Assembly: GCF_032362555.1 (NCBI RefSeq)
Contig: NC_083518.1
Location: 2,554,501 to 2,618,500, forward strand
Source: Amyelois transitella
Taxonomy: Eukaryota > Arthropoda > Insecta > Lepidoptera > Pyralidae
Reading direction: 5' to 3'
Length of the DNA: 64,000 nt
Of this stretch, positions 32,663 through 43,674 are shown one piece after another; the stretch's first letter is position 1, and each line of letters begins with the position of its first letter. Under the pieces are notes generated by a model. The model was not told the origin of the DNA, searched no databases, and saw only the letters and a list, made by a program, of their open reading frames with translations. The position numbers and the translations under genes are program-made.

Positions 32663-32795
32663 AAATAACATACATATAATCACGTCTTTTATAATCCCTT
32701 ACTAGTAGACAAAGTTAACCGGCTTGAAAAGACTGAAAAGCCTTCAACTGTATGATTCAAGTGATGAGAGTTTGCCATTGCTAGCCATTCTCACC
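32663..32795 (-). repeat. Rep-A fragment, diverged
   Basis: ACATACATATAATCACGTCT, AGTAGACAAAGTTAACCGGC and CTTGAAAAGACTGAAAAGCC, then decay. Confidence 0.65.
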
Positions 32796-33649
32796 AAAAA
32801 ACCAACTAAAACAGATCGAGCAAGTATAAACTGAAAATTTATTAAATAAATATAAATTACTGTTTATGTAAACCAGCTCATTGATAAAATAATGATCTGT
32901 TTACGTCCGATCTAAAAATAAATGGAAACCCAATCTTGTTGATCAGTGTTCTCTTACATTATGAATAGACATCTGATCGCGCTCAAGGACGTTCGGCGGT
33001 TTATTTAGGGTTGCCAACTTTAATAACACTTAGTACATTAAGCTCAAAATGGGATATTTAAACGGAGACTTCTTTTTTATGAGTAAATATAATCATTACT
33101 TCTTTTTACAGACTACATCTTTTCATTTGCCACAATACTTCTTTTGCATCATCCATATTTTCATGCGAGCTCGTTCTTTTTACCCAAAAGATAGTAGGAC
33201 TCCTAGCACTTAGTATCCTGGCACTAAAACCCCTCCGGCTTCTGTAACTTCTTGCCATTTTGAGAGCATCATCAGATTGCGAAGCATTCCATCGCGATGC
33301 TCTTTGGCTTTTCGACATTGGACAGTCGGCAGGGGTGACCTTTGCCAAAACATATCTTTATCTCATCCTGAATCCCCCTGACAGAAAGGGTTATAAACTT
33401 TTTTTATACTTTTTTTATGTCCTCGCAAAACAAGAAGAACATATCCGAAAAATAACTGACGGCGGTGACAACCCTAACTGTATTCAATAGCAGACGATAC
33501 TATGAATACCGCACAAATACCTTTGTTCGCTTATCCTTTGTATTCAAAAGATTGCGACTGTTCATTGTATATTTTATTTATTGGCCCAGACTTACTGCGG
33601 AATAAACAGGTAGGTTTTTAGCGACAGTTGAGAAACTGTAAAGGCCTAG
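32796..33649. other. No host gene; one Rep-B piece
   Basis: Reversed Rep-B at about 33,105-33,195 (ACTACATCTTTTCATTTGCC, ATGCGAGCTCGTTCTTTTTA). The short ORFs on both strands at 33,106-33,490 lie on or beside it. The rest is plain AT-rich sequence. Confidence 0.5.
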
Positions 33650-33905
33650 GTGCCAGACTAAAATAATCTGAGGCACAGGTTCAAATCAAACCACGCTCCA
33701 TGTAATAGTTGATGTAATTTTTCTGAATTAACGTACTGATACAATTTTAAACAATCTGTGAAAAAAACTGCACATGTCAGCAACTGTATGGATCTATGAT
33801 TCATGCTGGGATAGGTTCTCCCACAAGGTTTTGGGGATAGGACAGAAGTGCCTTTGTGTCATAGGCACGTGCACCTTGGGCTCCTCTCCTACGAGAACTG
33901 AATAT
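33650..33905 (+). repeat. Rep-F copy with tRNA-like head
   Basis: A decayed head around GCCTAGGTGCCAGAC and a B-box region GGCACAGGTTCAAATCAAAC, then an AT-rich body and a tail ending ACCTTGGGCTCCTCTCCTAC. The order matches the better copy at 58,311. Confidence 0.55.
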
Positions 33906-34039
33906 AATGTTATGATCCTATCTATCTAAAACCACACGGAACACATCACACTTTATTTTCCCGTAAATACTCGTATCCCAAGAGGCGACTAAGAAAGGGG
34001 AGTCCCTTATTGTAAAACTATATTTCTCCTTCTAACGCC

Positions 34040-34264
34040 AGAGTGATGATGATTACATAGAACAAACTCCACATCTTTCCACTTGCCACGATCCCCGCAC
34101 ACTTCTTTCGCTTCATCCACATTCATAACTCTCTTCATGCAAGCTCGTCGGTTTCGGGTACTCTCGACCTGACCTTTTGCTAGAACATCTCCGATTTGAT
34201 CAAGGTACGTTCGTCTAGGCCTTCCCACTCCAACAGTCCCATTCACACTTCCTTTGTACATGAT
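34040..34264 (-). repeat. Rep-B copy, longest: LINE ORF C-terminus
   Basis: The minus strand encodes [33 protein letters not shown] and [19 protein letters not shown]. This is the C-terminal tail of the ORF of a non-LTR retrotransposon, truncated at its 5' side. All other Rep-B pieces are shorter versions of the same end. The clade (RTE-like or other) cannot be set from this tail alone. Confidence 0.8.
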
Positions 34265-34292
34265 GTAATTATGTTCAAAAAAACTAAAATAA

Positions 34293-34356
34293 ATGACTAG
34301 AACGATTCAACGTAGTTACGTTAGATGACTAGAACGATTCAACGTAGTTACGTTAG
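34293..34356. repeat. Exact tandem duplication, 2 x 32 bp
   Basis: The unit starts ATGACTAGAACGATTCAACG and ends GTTACGTTAG. Units 34,293-34,324 and 34,325-34,356 are identical. It directly follows the Rep-B copy. Confidence 0.9.
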
Positions 34357-36257
34357 GTCAGTTGACCTATTTTCCCGGCGATCGATAATGTGAATGTCAA
34401 TTGGATACCGAAACACAAATACCCAAGGACGTTTCATATAGGAAAGAGGTCAATTGATGAACTGAATAATTTTTTTTTTTTAATTATATTCAAACCAATA
34501 TTTCGTTTTGAATTTATAGTCTGTGTTCCTGTGTCTTGAGATAATGCACACTCCCATATCCGTACTTCCATATTCAATCCTTATTTTTCTGTGTCAATGG
34601 TTCTCTTTATATTTTAATTTATTTATCTAAAGCTTTACTTATTGTACAAAATAAAAAGTAAAAAAGGCGACCGAATATGGCATTCTCGACCAGTCTACCA
34701 GATCAAACAGAGTAATAATCATAAATGGGAAACGGTGTCTGTATGTTTGACACCTGTTCCAATTTATCTTCAAAATAAATCTTCATAAAATTTGACACAC
34801 AAAGACATAGAAGTAGTAAGATTTTTTTTCAGAATAAATGTATCCTTGCCTTTAATCTTAAAAATATATGTTCAGATATACGATAAACAACATTGTGCCC
34901 GAGCGCTATCAGCAGTTAATGAAATACAGTTCATTGGTGTAAATTGAAAAAAAATTTGTTAAGTATTGCTGTTATCGATTTCGTATCAAATTTAGTTACT
35001 GATTTCGAGAATTTTTGTCTTATTGTGTAGCAAAATAAGTCTGGTAAATATAATAGGACATGTAACTATAAATAAGATAATTATTTATTACTACATACTC
35101 ACCTGAGTATGTAGAAATTTATAGCCCAGAATGATTACGCAAAGGTATAAAAATATACCGTTAAATACTAAGTTAATATAAAATGAGTTGTCTAAGGAAC
35201 GTTATATGCAAAATGTATCCTTAAATAGAATTACAAGCGAGCTATTTATGTACATAACATTACAATATGGCAATTAAGTATTCTTAGTGTGGTTGTCATT
35301 ATATGAATATGGTCCAACCATAGAATTTCGAATAATATACGACTTTAGAAGTGGTTATTAATAGTTAATGTGACTTCACAACTGGCGGTAATAACTAAAA
35401 CGTTTTTATGTTATTGTATTATGTTTGTATGTACAACTACGAAATAAATGCGTGCGTTGACAGACACCGGCACGTCATTTATTTCTATAGTTTTAGGTAC
35501 AATATGACATTTCTATTGTCGTAATTTTTTCCGATTTCTATGGGCGCAACCCACACTTAGATAAAATGTAATTGAATGAGGAAGAAAGAGTCAGTATTAC
35601 CTCTATGTAACATATGATTAGCAAGTGTGTGTCATTATACTAATAGTAGTTTGATATATATATTTTTTTAATTTATTCGATCATGTATTTCATTTGTTTG
35701 TTTGTAATGTCTTTATTGCACGTTAAAATAAATATAACAAATTACAAAACAGTTATTGGATTTAGAATAAAATGTACAATGGCGGACTTATCCCAAATGG
35801 GATTTCTTCCAGTTATTATTTTTATCATCAGTATCAATATTTCTATTGTCACATCACATCACTATAATTAAGTAGTCGATGTAAAAATAAAAAAAAATTG
35901 TTTATTAATTATTTTTATTGTATTAAGTACGTCTATATAAATTTACGTAATGGAGATTTTTTCCTAATTACCTGAACATCCTTTATATAATATGCTTACA
36001 CAAGTTCTATATTATATTAAAGTGATTAAATTAAGTAATAAATATAATTGTGTCCTGGAACTTTCTCGTGACACTTCATTTATTAATGGGTACTTATTAA
36101 ATGATCCTTATTGTACTTGCAACAGAAGTTTCTGGATGGTAATTTAGATTTATTGGACAGTTAAGGCTACAAGTGCACGGTATATTGCGAATATCATTTT
36201 ATTGACAATTGAATTGACAATGGTCAAAGGATGATTTGAAGAATGAATACATAAAAA
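34357..36257. other. No gene seen
   Basis: AT-rich and poor in recognisable repeats. It contains a tight inverted repeat at 35,091-35,114 (CTACATACTCA, CC, TGAGTATGTAG). At about 35,505-35,545 a TTCTATTGTCG..CCGATTTCTAT stretch appears reversed at about 23,920-23,955. Confidence 0.5.
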
Positions 36258-36425
36258 ACATACCTCTTTCCCGGAGGGATAGGCAAAGAATTATATCTCC
36301 TGTTACGATCCCTGCATAGAAGTACTATCACTTCAATTATAACTGACTTATGCAAGCTTTTCAGTTTTGGGTAATCTTGACCTTTCGCCAGGACATTCCT
36401 GATCCAGGATTTTGTTAATGTTAAA
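36258..36425 (-). repeat. Rep-B copy, diverged
   Basis: ACCTCTTTCCCGGAGGGATA, ATCTCCTGTTACGATCCCTG, AGCTTTTCAGTTTTGGGTAA and TTGACCTTTCGCCAGGACAT. It is reversed. Confidence 0.7.
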
Positions 36426-36697
36426 TAATATTTAAGAAAAAAATTAAGTCGTTCGCTCTAAAATCATTTGACAAACCTTTTCGGAATTGAACTGGGCGTA
36501 CATAATACATTTCCCCTTAACAAACAATAAGTGTCATGGCTGACCGATTTATACCAGTTAGGTTGGCGACGTCGTGATACATGCAACCAGTTTTAACTGG
36601 ATAACGATGCTCTGCGATTGATTAGCGACGTAATGGATAGGGTGGCCATAGATTTAAAGAAAAGTGGATTAACTATGTTTTTAATAATAATCGAAAA

Positions 36698-36800
36698 TGG
36701 GTTAGGGTTCCCTCGCAAAGGTTGCGGAGGTTAGACGGCCGTAGCTTCGTGTATAAATCCAGGATAATGGTCATAGGCGCAGTACGAGCTTCGCAACAGA
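36698..36800 (+). repeat. Rep-F tail fragment
   Basis: TTCCCTCGCAAAGGTTGCGG, AGGTTAGACGGCCGTAGCTT and AATCCAGGATAATGGTCATA. Confidence 0.65.
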
Positions 36801-38334
36801 AAGAATAAGAAATAACTATGTACCAAATTTAAATTTTATTAAATAATTTTTTTTTTCTTTAATTTATAAAATATTTAATACATTTAGCTGTGAATAAAGT
36901 TTATTAAATACAAGGTAGTTTTTACATTTTTACTTTATATACTAAGATATAACTTTGTCGTTTTTTGGCACAATTGTTTATTGCACCGTCATAAAATCTT
37001 GCCATTAAATAATTTAAAAAACTATTAATAAATTCAATCCCTAATAAGAAAAAAACATCCTTTGCTTAAAAAAACTTAAGTCTTCCACTATTGTTTTTTA
37101 TAGCAAAAGTATTAAATTATGACTGGTTTTAAGTAACTGATCCTAAGACTTGGTAAACCTATTTGTTTTGCTTCAAGACATTCAGACATTAGTGAGTTGA
37201 ATGCGTTTTATGCGCTATGCAATGCATTTCATAGCATCGGATATAATATCTGTATGTACCTATATATCGCTTACACGTATGCCGTGTGGTTTCTGTCGCA
37301 GTGATGATTAAAGTTAGAAACGTCAGACGGGAGTCGCATACATACAAACATACATATCTCGTCGTTCGTCCCTTAAGGGAAAACAGAGTGATTGTTACTC
37401 TTAACAAAATATTGAAAAAGCTGAAAGATAAACTTGATAGCTGAATGTAAGTGTGATTCAACGATAGTGATAAAAAGTCATACAATTGCTTTGTACAATT
37501 ATAACATATACCTATAAATACTATTTTATATTAACTAAAAAATATTATCAAATTCAGGCAACATTTCCGCGCTAAATGCAATAGCAATTTTGTCTTTAAA
37601 CCGTACTTATTTCAGCATAATATTGAGAAAAAAATATTTCACGAAACTGTATTTGACATGTTATGACAATTTTATTTTAAATATATCTTTCTTAATTGTA
37701 GGGAATCATAGTCACCACGCTTTATTATTAAGACTAGAACTAATCAAAGTTACGGTTGCATGAACACGTAGCTCCGTCGTAAAAAAGATTACCCGTATGT
37801 TTACGTTTGTTCCTTACGGGTTAGACAGAGCAAACGGTTTCTATGATATTCTAAAACATCAATCCTTACTTAGGTAAAATTTATGTTCTTGATTATTAAA
37901 GCATTGAGAACACATAAAACATTAGGTACATTAAATAACATAAAAACTAACACCAACAAAGATTTTTTTCTTTTATATCATTTCCAAAAGAATTACTTAA
38001 GCCATAACAAGTAACAAAGACAACAATAAAAGAAAATACAAAGTGTTTTTCTGGTAAAAAAATATGTTATTTTTTCACACAAATAGAATTATTTATTAAA
38101 TGAAAGGAAAGAGAAACATCTGGCACGATCTCGCGTCTATAAATAAATTAATACTGTTTTAAAAGCTTCGATAACTTTTCACATCTCGTGCCGTAAGTTC
38201 GTGCATTTGTTATCAATTGTAGCAAAAGTGATAAGAGTGCAAACTACTGGGAAATATGATGACAAGGTCTCGTGCGTTCGACAGCCTTTATAGAGCAGCT
38301 GATAATTGATAAGACTAACAAGAGCAGACCTTGG
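36801..38334. other. No gene seen
   Basis: AT-rich. Weak Rep-A-like tails at about 37,345-37,390 and 37,790-37,850 (GGGTTAGACAGAGCAAACGG). No exon-like sequence. Confidence 0.45.
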
Positions 38335-38470
38335 CACAGGACATAGATAAGCCCGGATAGTACATTTGTTGCCGAAAGGTTTTAAATTCCAGGCACAGGT
38401 TCGAATCTTACCGCGATCATGTAAGTGCGTAACTTAGAAAAGAATCATTGGTAACCGACTTACGCACATT
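38335..38470 (+). repeat. Rep-F head fragment
   Basis: GATAAGCCCGGATAGTACAT (A-box region) and AGGCACAGGTTCGAATCTTA (B box), then GTAAGTGCGTAACTT. tRNA-like, but part of a SINE. Confidence 0.55.
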
Positions 38471-38609
38471 AGTTTTATTTGTAACCGATGGTCATACGGT
38501 GCGGAAAAAATATTGTGTACTACTTCCTCGCGATTCTAAAAGAAAAGCCTATTGCAGCTAATAGTCGCCAGAATCCTTTATCCTAAAGACCACTGTAAGT
38601 TGGTTTATA

Positions 38610-38792
38610 GACAAGCTTTCGCCTGCGAATACGCCCGCGTAAAACTATCTATATTCTTCTCCGTACTCCATACTATATGTATTAAAATTTCATGCCATAC
38701 CATTTCATGCAAGCCATCTTGGTTGAGTGGTTTTGACATGAAAGACGGACAAACATAAACACTCTCACATTTATACTTTTAGCATAGATCTT
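38610..38792 (+). repeat. RTE-like LINE remnant
   Basis: AAGCTTTCGCCTGCGAATAC, GCCCGCGTAAAACTATC, then GTGGTTTTGACATGAAAGAC and GGACAAACATAAACACTCTC, with a TAGCATAGATC end. Both ends are present and the middle is deleted. Confidence 0.55.
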
Positions 38793-39197
38793 ACATTTAT
38801 ACTGTTTAAATATCGGAAGTCGAGTAGTAATGACGTGAAAGATGAAAATATATTCAAATTAATAATTTTTATATAGATTTTCACTCCTTAAACTTCTATA
38901 TACCATAACAGAAGCATATTCTCTAAATACTCTAAAATCTATTACACAAGTTTGAATTTTAAATTGGTCATCAATCTCTATATTATGTACTGAAACTAGA
39001 CGTCAAATATTATGTTCAGACGTAGATCGTGACGGACAGACATTTATTGTTTGTGTCGTATTAATAACAACACATTCTGGCACAGTCTTTAGCATGTGTT
39101 AAATAAAACGTCAATCAATTAGATATGCAATTGACTTGGAATCCCGTTAAACATGTCGCCAACTTATTTTGGGGCTAAGATTAATCTGTATACGAGT

Positions 39198-39456
39198 ATG
39201 CCGTGTGGTTCCCGGCACCAATACAAAAAAGAATAGGACCACTCCATCTCTTTCCCATGGATGTCGTAAAAGTCAACTAAGGGATAGGCTTACAAACTTG
39301 GGATTCTTTTTTAGGCGATGGGCCAGCAACCTGTCACTAGTTGAATCTCAATTCTATCATTAAGCCAAATAGCTGAACGTGGCCATTCAGTCTTTTCAAG
39401 ATTGTTGGCTCTGTCTACCTCGCAAGGGATATAGACGTGACTATATGTATGTATGT
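39198..39456 (+). repeat. Rep-A copy, complete and near consensus
   Basis: GCCGTGTGGTTCCCGGCACC through AATAGGACCACTCCATCTCT to a CTATATGTATGTATG tail. It is one of the best-preserved copies, hence probably recent. Confidence 0.92.
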
Positions 39457-39689
39457 AACCATGAGAAACATATACAATTCGGTACAAACTACTAGTTAAA
39501 CTAATAAACTTGCTGAAACTGGTTACAAGAAAACTGCAAACATGCGGATTTGATGAGATGTGTGCGAATGAAATAATTCATAACAATTTGATGAGTCGAG
39601 CCGTTTGCAAAGCACGTGCAATCGTAACATATCAATTGATGACTCGTCACTCAGTGGCTACGTAGACGTTTGTTTATATTAAACGTCAC

Positions 39690-40020
39690 AATTATTATCA
39701 TCAACATTTTAGCCGTAGGACGTCCACTGCTGAACGAAGGTCTCCCCCAATAACTTCCACCTCTCTCTGTTGGAGCCGACCTGCATGCAACGTTTCCCCG
39801 CGGACTTCACCAGATCACAGGTCCATCTCGCGCGAGGCCGTCAGTAATCTCCAGTCGAGGACTTTTTGGCTTCATCCGCCATATACCCTTCAAGAAATGT
39901 GTCACGAATACCTACAATTTGTGGCCGTCCGATGCTGCTGTTTCCAGTACATGATCTATAGTCCAGGACTTTTTGGCCCCATCCGCTATAAGCCCTTCAA
40001 GAAATGTGTCAGGAATACAA
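39690..40020 (-). repeat. LINE 3' end, reversed, with internal duplication
   Basis: GTAGGACGTCCACTGCTGAA and CGAAGGTCTCCCCCAATAAC are the reversed 3' end of a very common lepidopteran LINE. A ~57-bp segment (AGGACTTTTTGGCTTCATCC ... CTTCAAGAAATGTGTCACG) at 39,855-39,911 recurs at 39,962-40,018. Confidence 0.65.
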
Positions 40021-41265
40021 TTTGTTATCATTAATAGGTACAATGTATGAGATGGAAAGGAACGCTGAAAGGCCTAGCCGAACGTAAGTACCTTGATCGA
40101 AACGGGGATGTCCTGTCGACAAGGTCAGATTAAGACTACCCTTGGCCAATGTGCTTGCATAAAAAAATTATGTTGATAGCAAAATAAGTAAGCAGGATAT
40201 GAAAAGATCACTGCCTACCCCTCAGGGAGAGGCGTGATTTTATATATGTATGATTTGTAATCTATCTCTTCACATTGCACTTTCTCTATATGCACATTGC
40301 ACTTACTCTATATCCTGAACTTTGCAAAATTTGATACAGATTGTATAGGTAGGTACTTAATATAGTTAAGTCGGGTGATAATGAATAAAACATGTCGCGG
40401 CATGCATATTTAAATTAGTTTCACCATAATTAGCAATGTTACATTCGCATTGCTAATTCTCTCATGTTTTAAAGAACAACAAAAAACCTCAAAAATCAAA
40501 ATTTAATTACATTTTCTAACGTAAGTAAACAAAATATTTTAAATTTTAAAGCTGGTTTTGGGTAAACGTACCTTTGTCAAATCGCGGTAGTTCTAATAAT
40601 AGGTCACCTCAGGTCAGGTCAAGATACATTAGTAGTAAATTGACGAGCATGCGTGAAAAGATTGAAGAATTAGTATTTGAATAAATATGTATATCTCTAC
40701 TCACAAAGAGGTATTAAAATAAGGGCATAATGAATAATCCTTTACTATTCATCACGATGACGTTTTGTCCACTCATTGATTCAAGTAGCTTGAAAATAGT
40801 GTAATCTAATCAGCGTGATCATCATCAGAAAATTTAATTAGTCAACTATAAGGAAATTACTAGTTATGAAGCTATTAGGTAAATTAGGAATCTGCCTGGT
40901 GGTAAGCTAGATGAGGCCTAAGGTGGTGCAAATAGCTCAAATAGTGTCTATTCACTCTTGCCTTGAAAATCCCTAAGTTGTATGAATCGGAGAAGAGAGA
41001 TGCCTATAGTTCTCCAATAAATTTACACAAACTGATTGTAAATAAAGAATATGTAACAATTTATAGTTAGAAAACATGCCTCCGGAAAATTTATATCAAG
41101 AGCAAAATAGCAATAAAGCAAAATATATTTAAGCAAAATAGTAATGTTGTACTCGTATGACTGAAAATACAAGAGTTAAAATGTAATCTCTGCCTGATTA
41201 TGTTTAAACAATAATAATAAGTGCAGAGAGCTATAGGTTTATATACAATTTTCCCACAATTTCCA
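40021..41265. other. No gene seen
   Basis: AT-rich. Carries a Rep-B tail at about 40,200-40,250 (CACTGCCTACCCCTCAGGGA) and an inverted repeat at 40,428-40,458 (AATTAGCAATG, 9-nt spacer, CATTGCTAATT). Confidence 0.5.
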
Positions 41266-41515
41266 AAAATAAAGCTGAAGAGTTCGTTTGTTTGTTTGAA
41301 CGCGCTAATCTCAGGAACTACTGGTTCGAATAGTATTTTTTTTTTTTTGTGTTGAATAGACCATTTATCGAGGAAATATAACATCACACTGAAACTATTA
41401 GGAGCGAAGAAAAATGGATAATGTGAAAAAAATCGGGGAAAATATTCATCCTTAAGTGCTTCAATGATGACCAAAATAATTATTCCACGCGGACGAAGTC
41501 GCGGTCACATCTAGT
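41266..41515 (-). repeat. Rep-C copy, complete short form
   Basis: AATAAAGCTGAAGAGTTCGT on the left to TTATTCCACGCGGACGAAGT and CGCGGTCACATCTAGT on the right, with the family blocks in order and one short deletion at about 41,375. The 127-codon minus ORF overlaps it. Confidence 0.8.
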
Positions 41516-41849
41516 ACCTATCGTATAAAATGTGACTGCGAAATTAATTTCAACGGATGAACACGACAGTTCACAAAGGCTTTGTAAGGATTCTTCTACA
41601 AGGCTGAGGTCTTAATTGAATTATATTAATCCTTTTATGTTTCATCCAGTTTAAACCTGCGTCCAGTTTATGTGACCTAAGTTATGTTCTAACTAAGATA
41701 TAACCTGGATTTTTCAGGCAGGCAAATTCACAATTGATTACTTGAACTAAAGACCTGTTATCAATCAATATTTTGAACATACAATGCTTACTGGCGCATA
41801 GACAATGTACAGTCGAAATTCAAATTCAAGATTTTTATTCATTTCTGCC

Positions 41850-42000
41850 TAGTTGACGTTGTTGAAGAAAATACTGCAGTGCAGTTTATACCGCTTCTTC
41901 TGCACTGACGCTTTGGAAGCGGCATTAAACTTAATCAAATTATTTATTTGACGTCAACCAATGTTATGAAACCAAAAAATATGACAATTATTAGGTGATA
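41850..42000 (-). repeat. Rep-E copy
   Basis: TACTGCAGTGCAGTTTATAC, TTCTTCTGCACTGACGCTTT, GGAAGCGGCATTAAACTTAA and TGACGTCAACCAATGTTATG. It is reversed relative to 21,187 and includes the same flank. Confidence 0.65.
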
Positions 42001-42529
42001 TGAAATGTCCCATAATAATCAAGAAAATTTTTGAGTTTTTGAATGTTTCATTGAATATCAAATTGAAGTGATAGTAGCAAGCTGAAGTGTAAGGTTCAGA
42101 TCAGCTCCATGACATCAAAATATTATAGTCGTCCGATTTATATATATATATAGTATATTATATATATACAAACACAAGCAATAACACAAGGAGGTATTAT
42201 GTTTCATTAATAGAAGTTTGGACACAAAAAAAGACAAAATAGTATGGCATTCAAACTAGATTTCGCAAGCGTGATAAATCGTTGTATGATTTCTTTATGG
42301 AAATTTCCAACTGTCACTGCATTTAGGCGCATGCTGACGTATATAATAGGTATGTCTGTGCGTCACATATCCACAATCTCATACAAGTATTAGATATCAA
42401 AGGGTTTTTATATATTGCGTTGTAAACTAATTGACTTTTATCATTTTTATCAATTTCTGATATAATTTCAAGGAATAGATTGCGAAGGATCAGGATTACT
42501 GTGCTATATGACAAACTAAGTGAATATAC

Positions 42530-42905
42530 ATAAATAAATATGTACGGGACAAAATAATACCGATTGATTGTGCCCCAAAGTAAGTGCGAGTCTTGTCTCG
42601 TGCGATGCTAACACGTCTGCGGCGCATACAGAGCCAATTGTCTTGAAAAGATTGATAGGCCACTTTCAGCCGTATGGCTTGATGATATAATTGAGATTCA
42701 AACAGTGACAAGTTGCTAGCCTAAAAAATTTAACCCACTTTGAAACATGTGGAGTATTATTCTGCAGCAGATTACGGTTCTAAAGGGCCATGTGGTTCCA
42801 GGAAGAATAGGACCACTCTATATATTTCACATGGATGTCTTAAAACGTGAAAATGAAGCGGTTGACACTGTCTATTCCACAAGGGATAAAGACGTGATTG
42901 TCTAG
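42530..42905. repeat. Cluster: Rep-T-like piece and two Rep-A pieces
   Basis: 42,530-42,609 resembles the AT-rich body beside the Rep-T at 4,960. 42,610-42,725 is Rep-A reversed (GAGCCAATTGTCTTGAAAAG, GTGACAAGTTGCTAGCC). 42,786-42,905 is Rep-A forward with its middle missing (GCCATGTGGTTCCAGG, CAAGGGATAAAGACGTGATT). Confidence 0.6.
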
Positions 42906-43261
42906 TAGGTACTGGTAACGCTCTGTTTTATTAACTAGCAAACCAGCATCGTACTTTTAATAATATCTATTTGCTTACGATAAATAGGTCGCGAAAATTG
43001 TGATATAATCTGCCTGAACTTTATCATAGCTGATGTAATGGGATTTTCCACCATTAGGTGTTATTGATTACCTTGTCTGTCCACCTTATTTGCAATGAAA
43101 GGTCAGTTATTTTCTATGAAATAGAAATGAACCTTTTTACAAAATAAGATTTTTTGGTATGCTGGGTGACAGATCTGTTAATGAGATAGTTCCGCCGTTT
43201 GTGTATTTTTTTTGTTTGTATGTTTATAATTTTTATGTAATGAAAATATTATAACTAATAT

Positions 43262-43345
43262 CCAGCAGAACGTAGACTTTCACTCTTTTCGAAACTATTG
43301 GCTCTGTCTACCCCGTTAAGGATAAAGAGGTGCTATATGTTTGTT
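43262..43345 (+). repeat. Rep-A tail fragment
   Basis: AACTATTGGCTCTGTCTACC and CCGTTAAGGATAAAGAGGTG. Confidence 0.6.
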
Positions 43346-43630
43346 AGATATTTAACAACAGGTTTATAAACCTATGTAATACCATTTTATAGGTTTCAAT
43401 ATCATTTCATTCAAATTTGACAATAACTATACATTAACTTACTACACTTGGACTCCGTCAATTAAAAATGTAGAAGAGTCCTTCCAATTGTCTTTACATC
43501 GTCATAAAACAGCGTTCTACAAAATAAAAATAAACTCGCACTTGAATTCATAATACGAAATTCAATACGAATAACTTTCATCCAAAACAATTTTATTTTC
43601 TCTAACTTGAGGTTATTAATTACCTGTATT

Positions 43631-43674
43631 TACATATATATACTAGCGATTATACATATATATACTAGCGATTA
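43631..43674. repeat. Exact tandem duplication, 2 x 22 bp
   Basis: The unit TACATATATATACTAGCGAT+TA occurs at 43,631-43,652 and again at 43,653-43,674 without a change. Confidence 0.9.

Noticed and set aside
34007..34261. 84-codon ORF with a clean protein sequence
   Set aside because: It is a fragment of a LINE ORF (Rep-B), listed as a repeat and not a host gene.
41091..41474. Minus-strand ORF of 127 codons
   Set aside because: It lies on a Rep-C copy and its AT-rich flank; no domain.
41520..41570. CDCEINFNG translation looking like a Cys-rich slit cap
   Set aside because: A stop follows at once and flanking residues do not fit Slit; a chance match.
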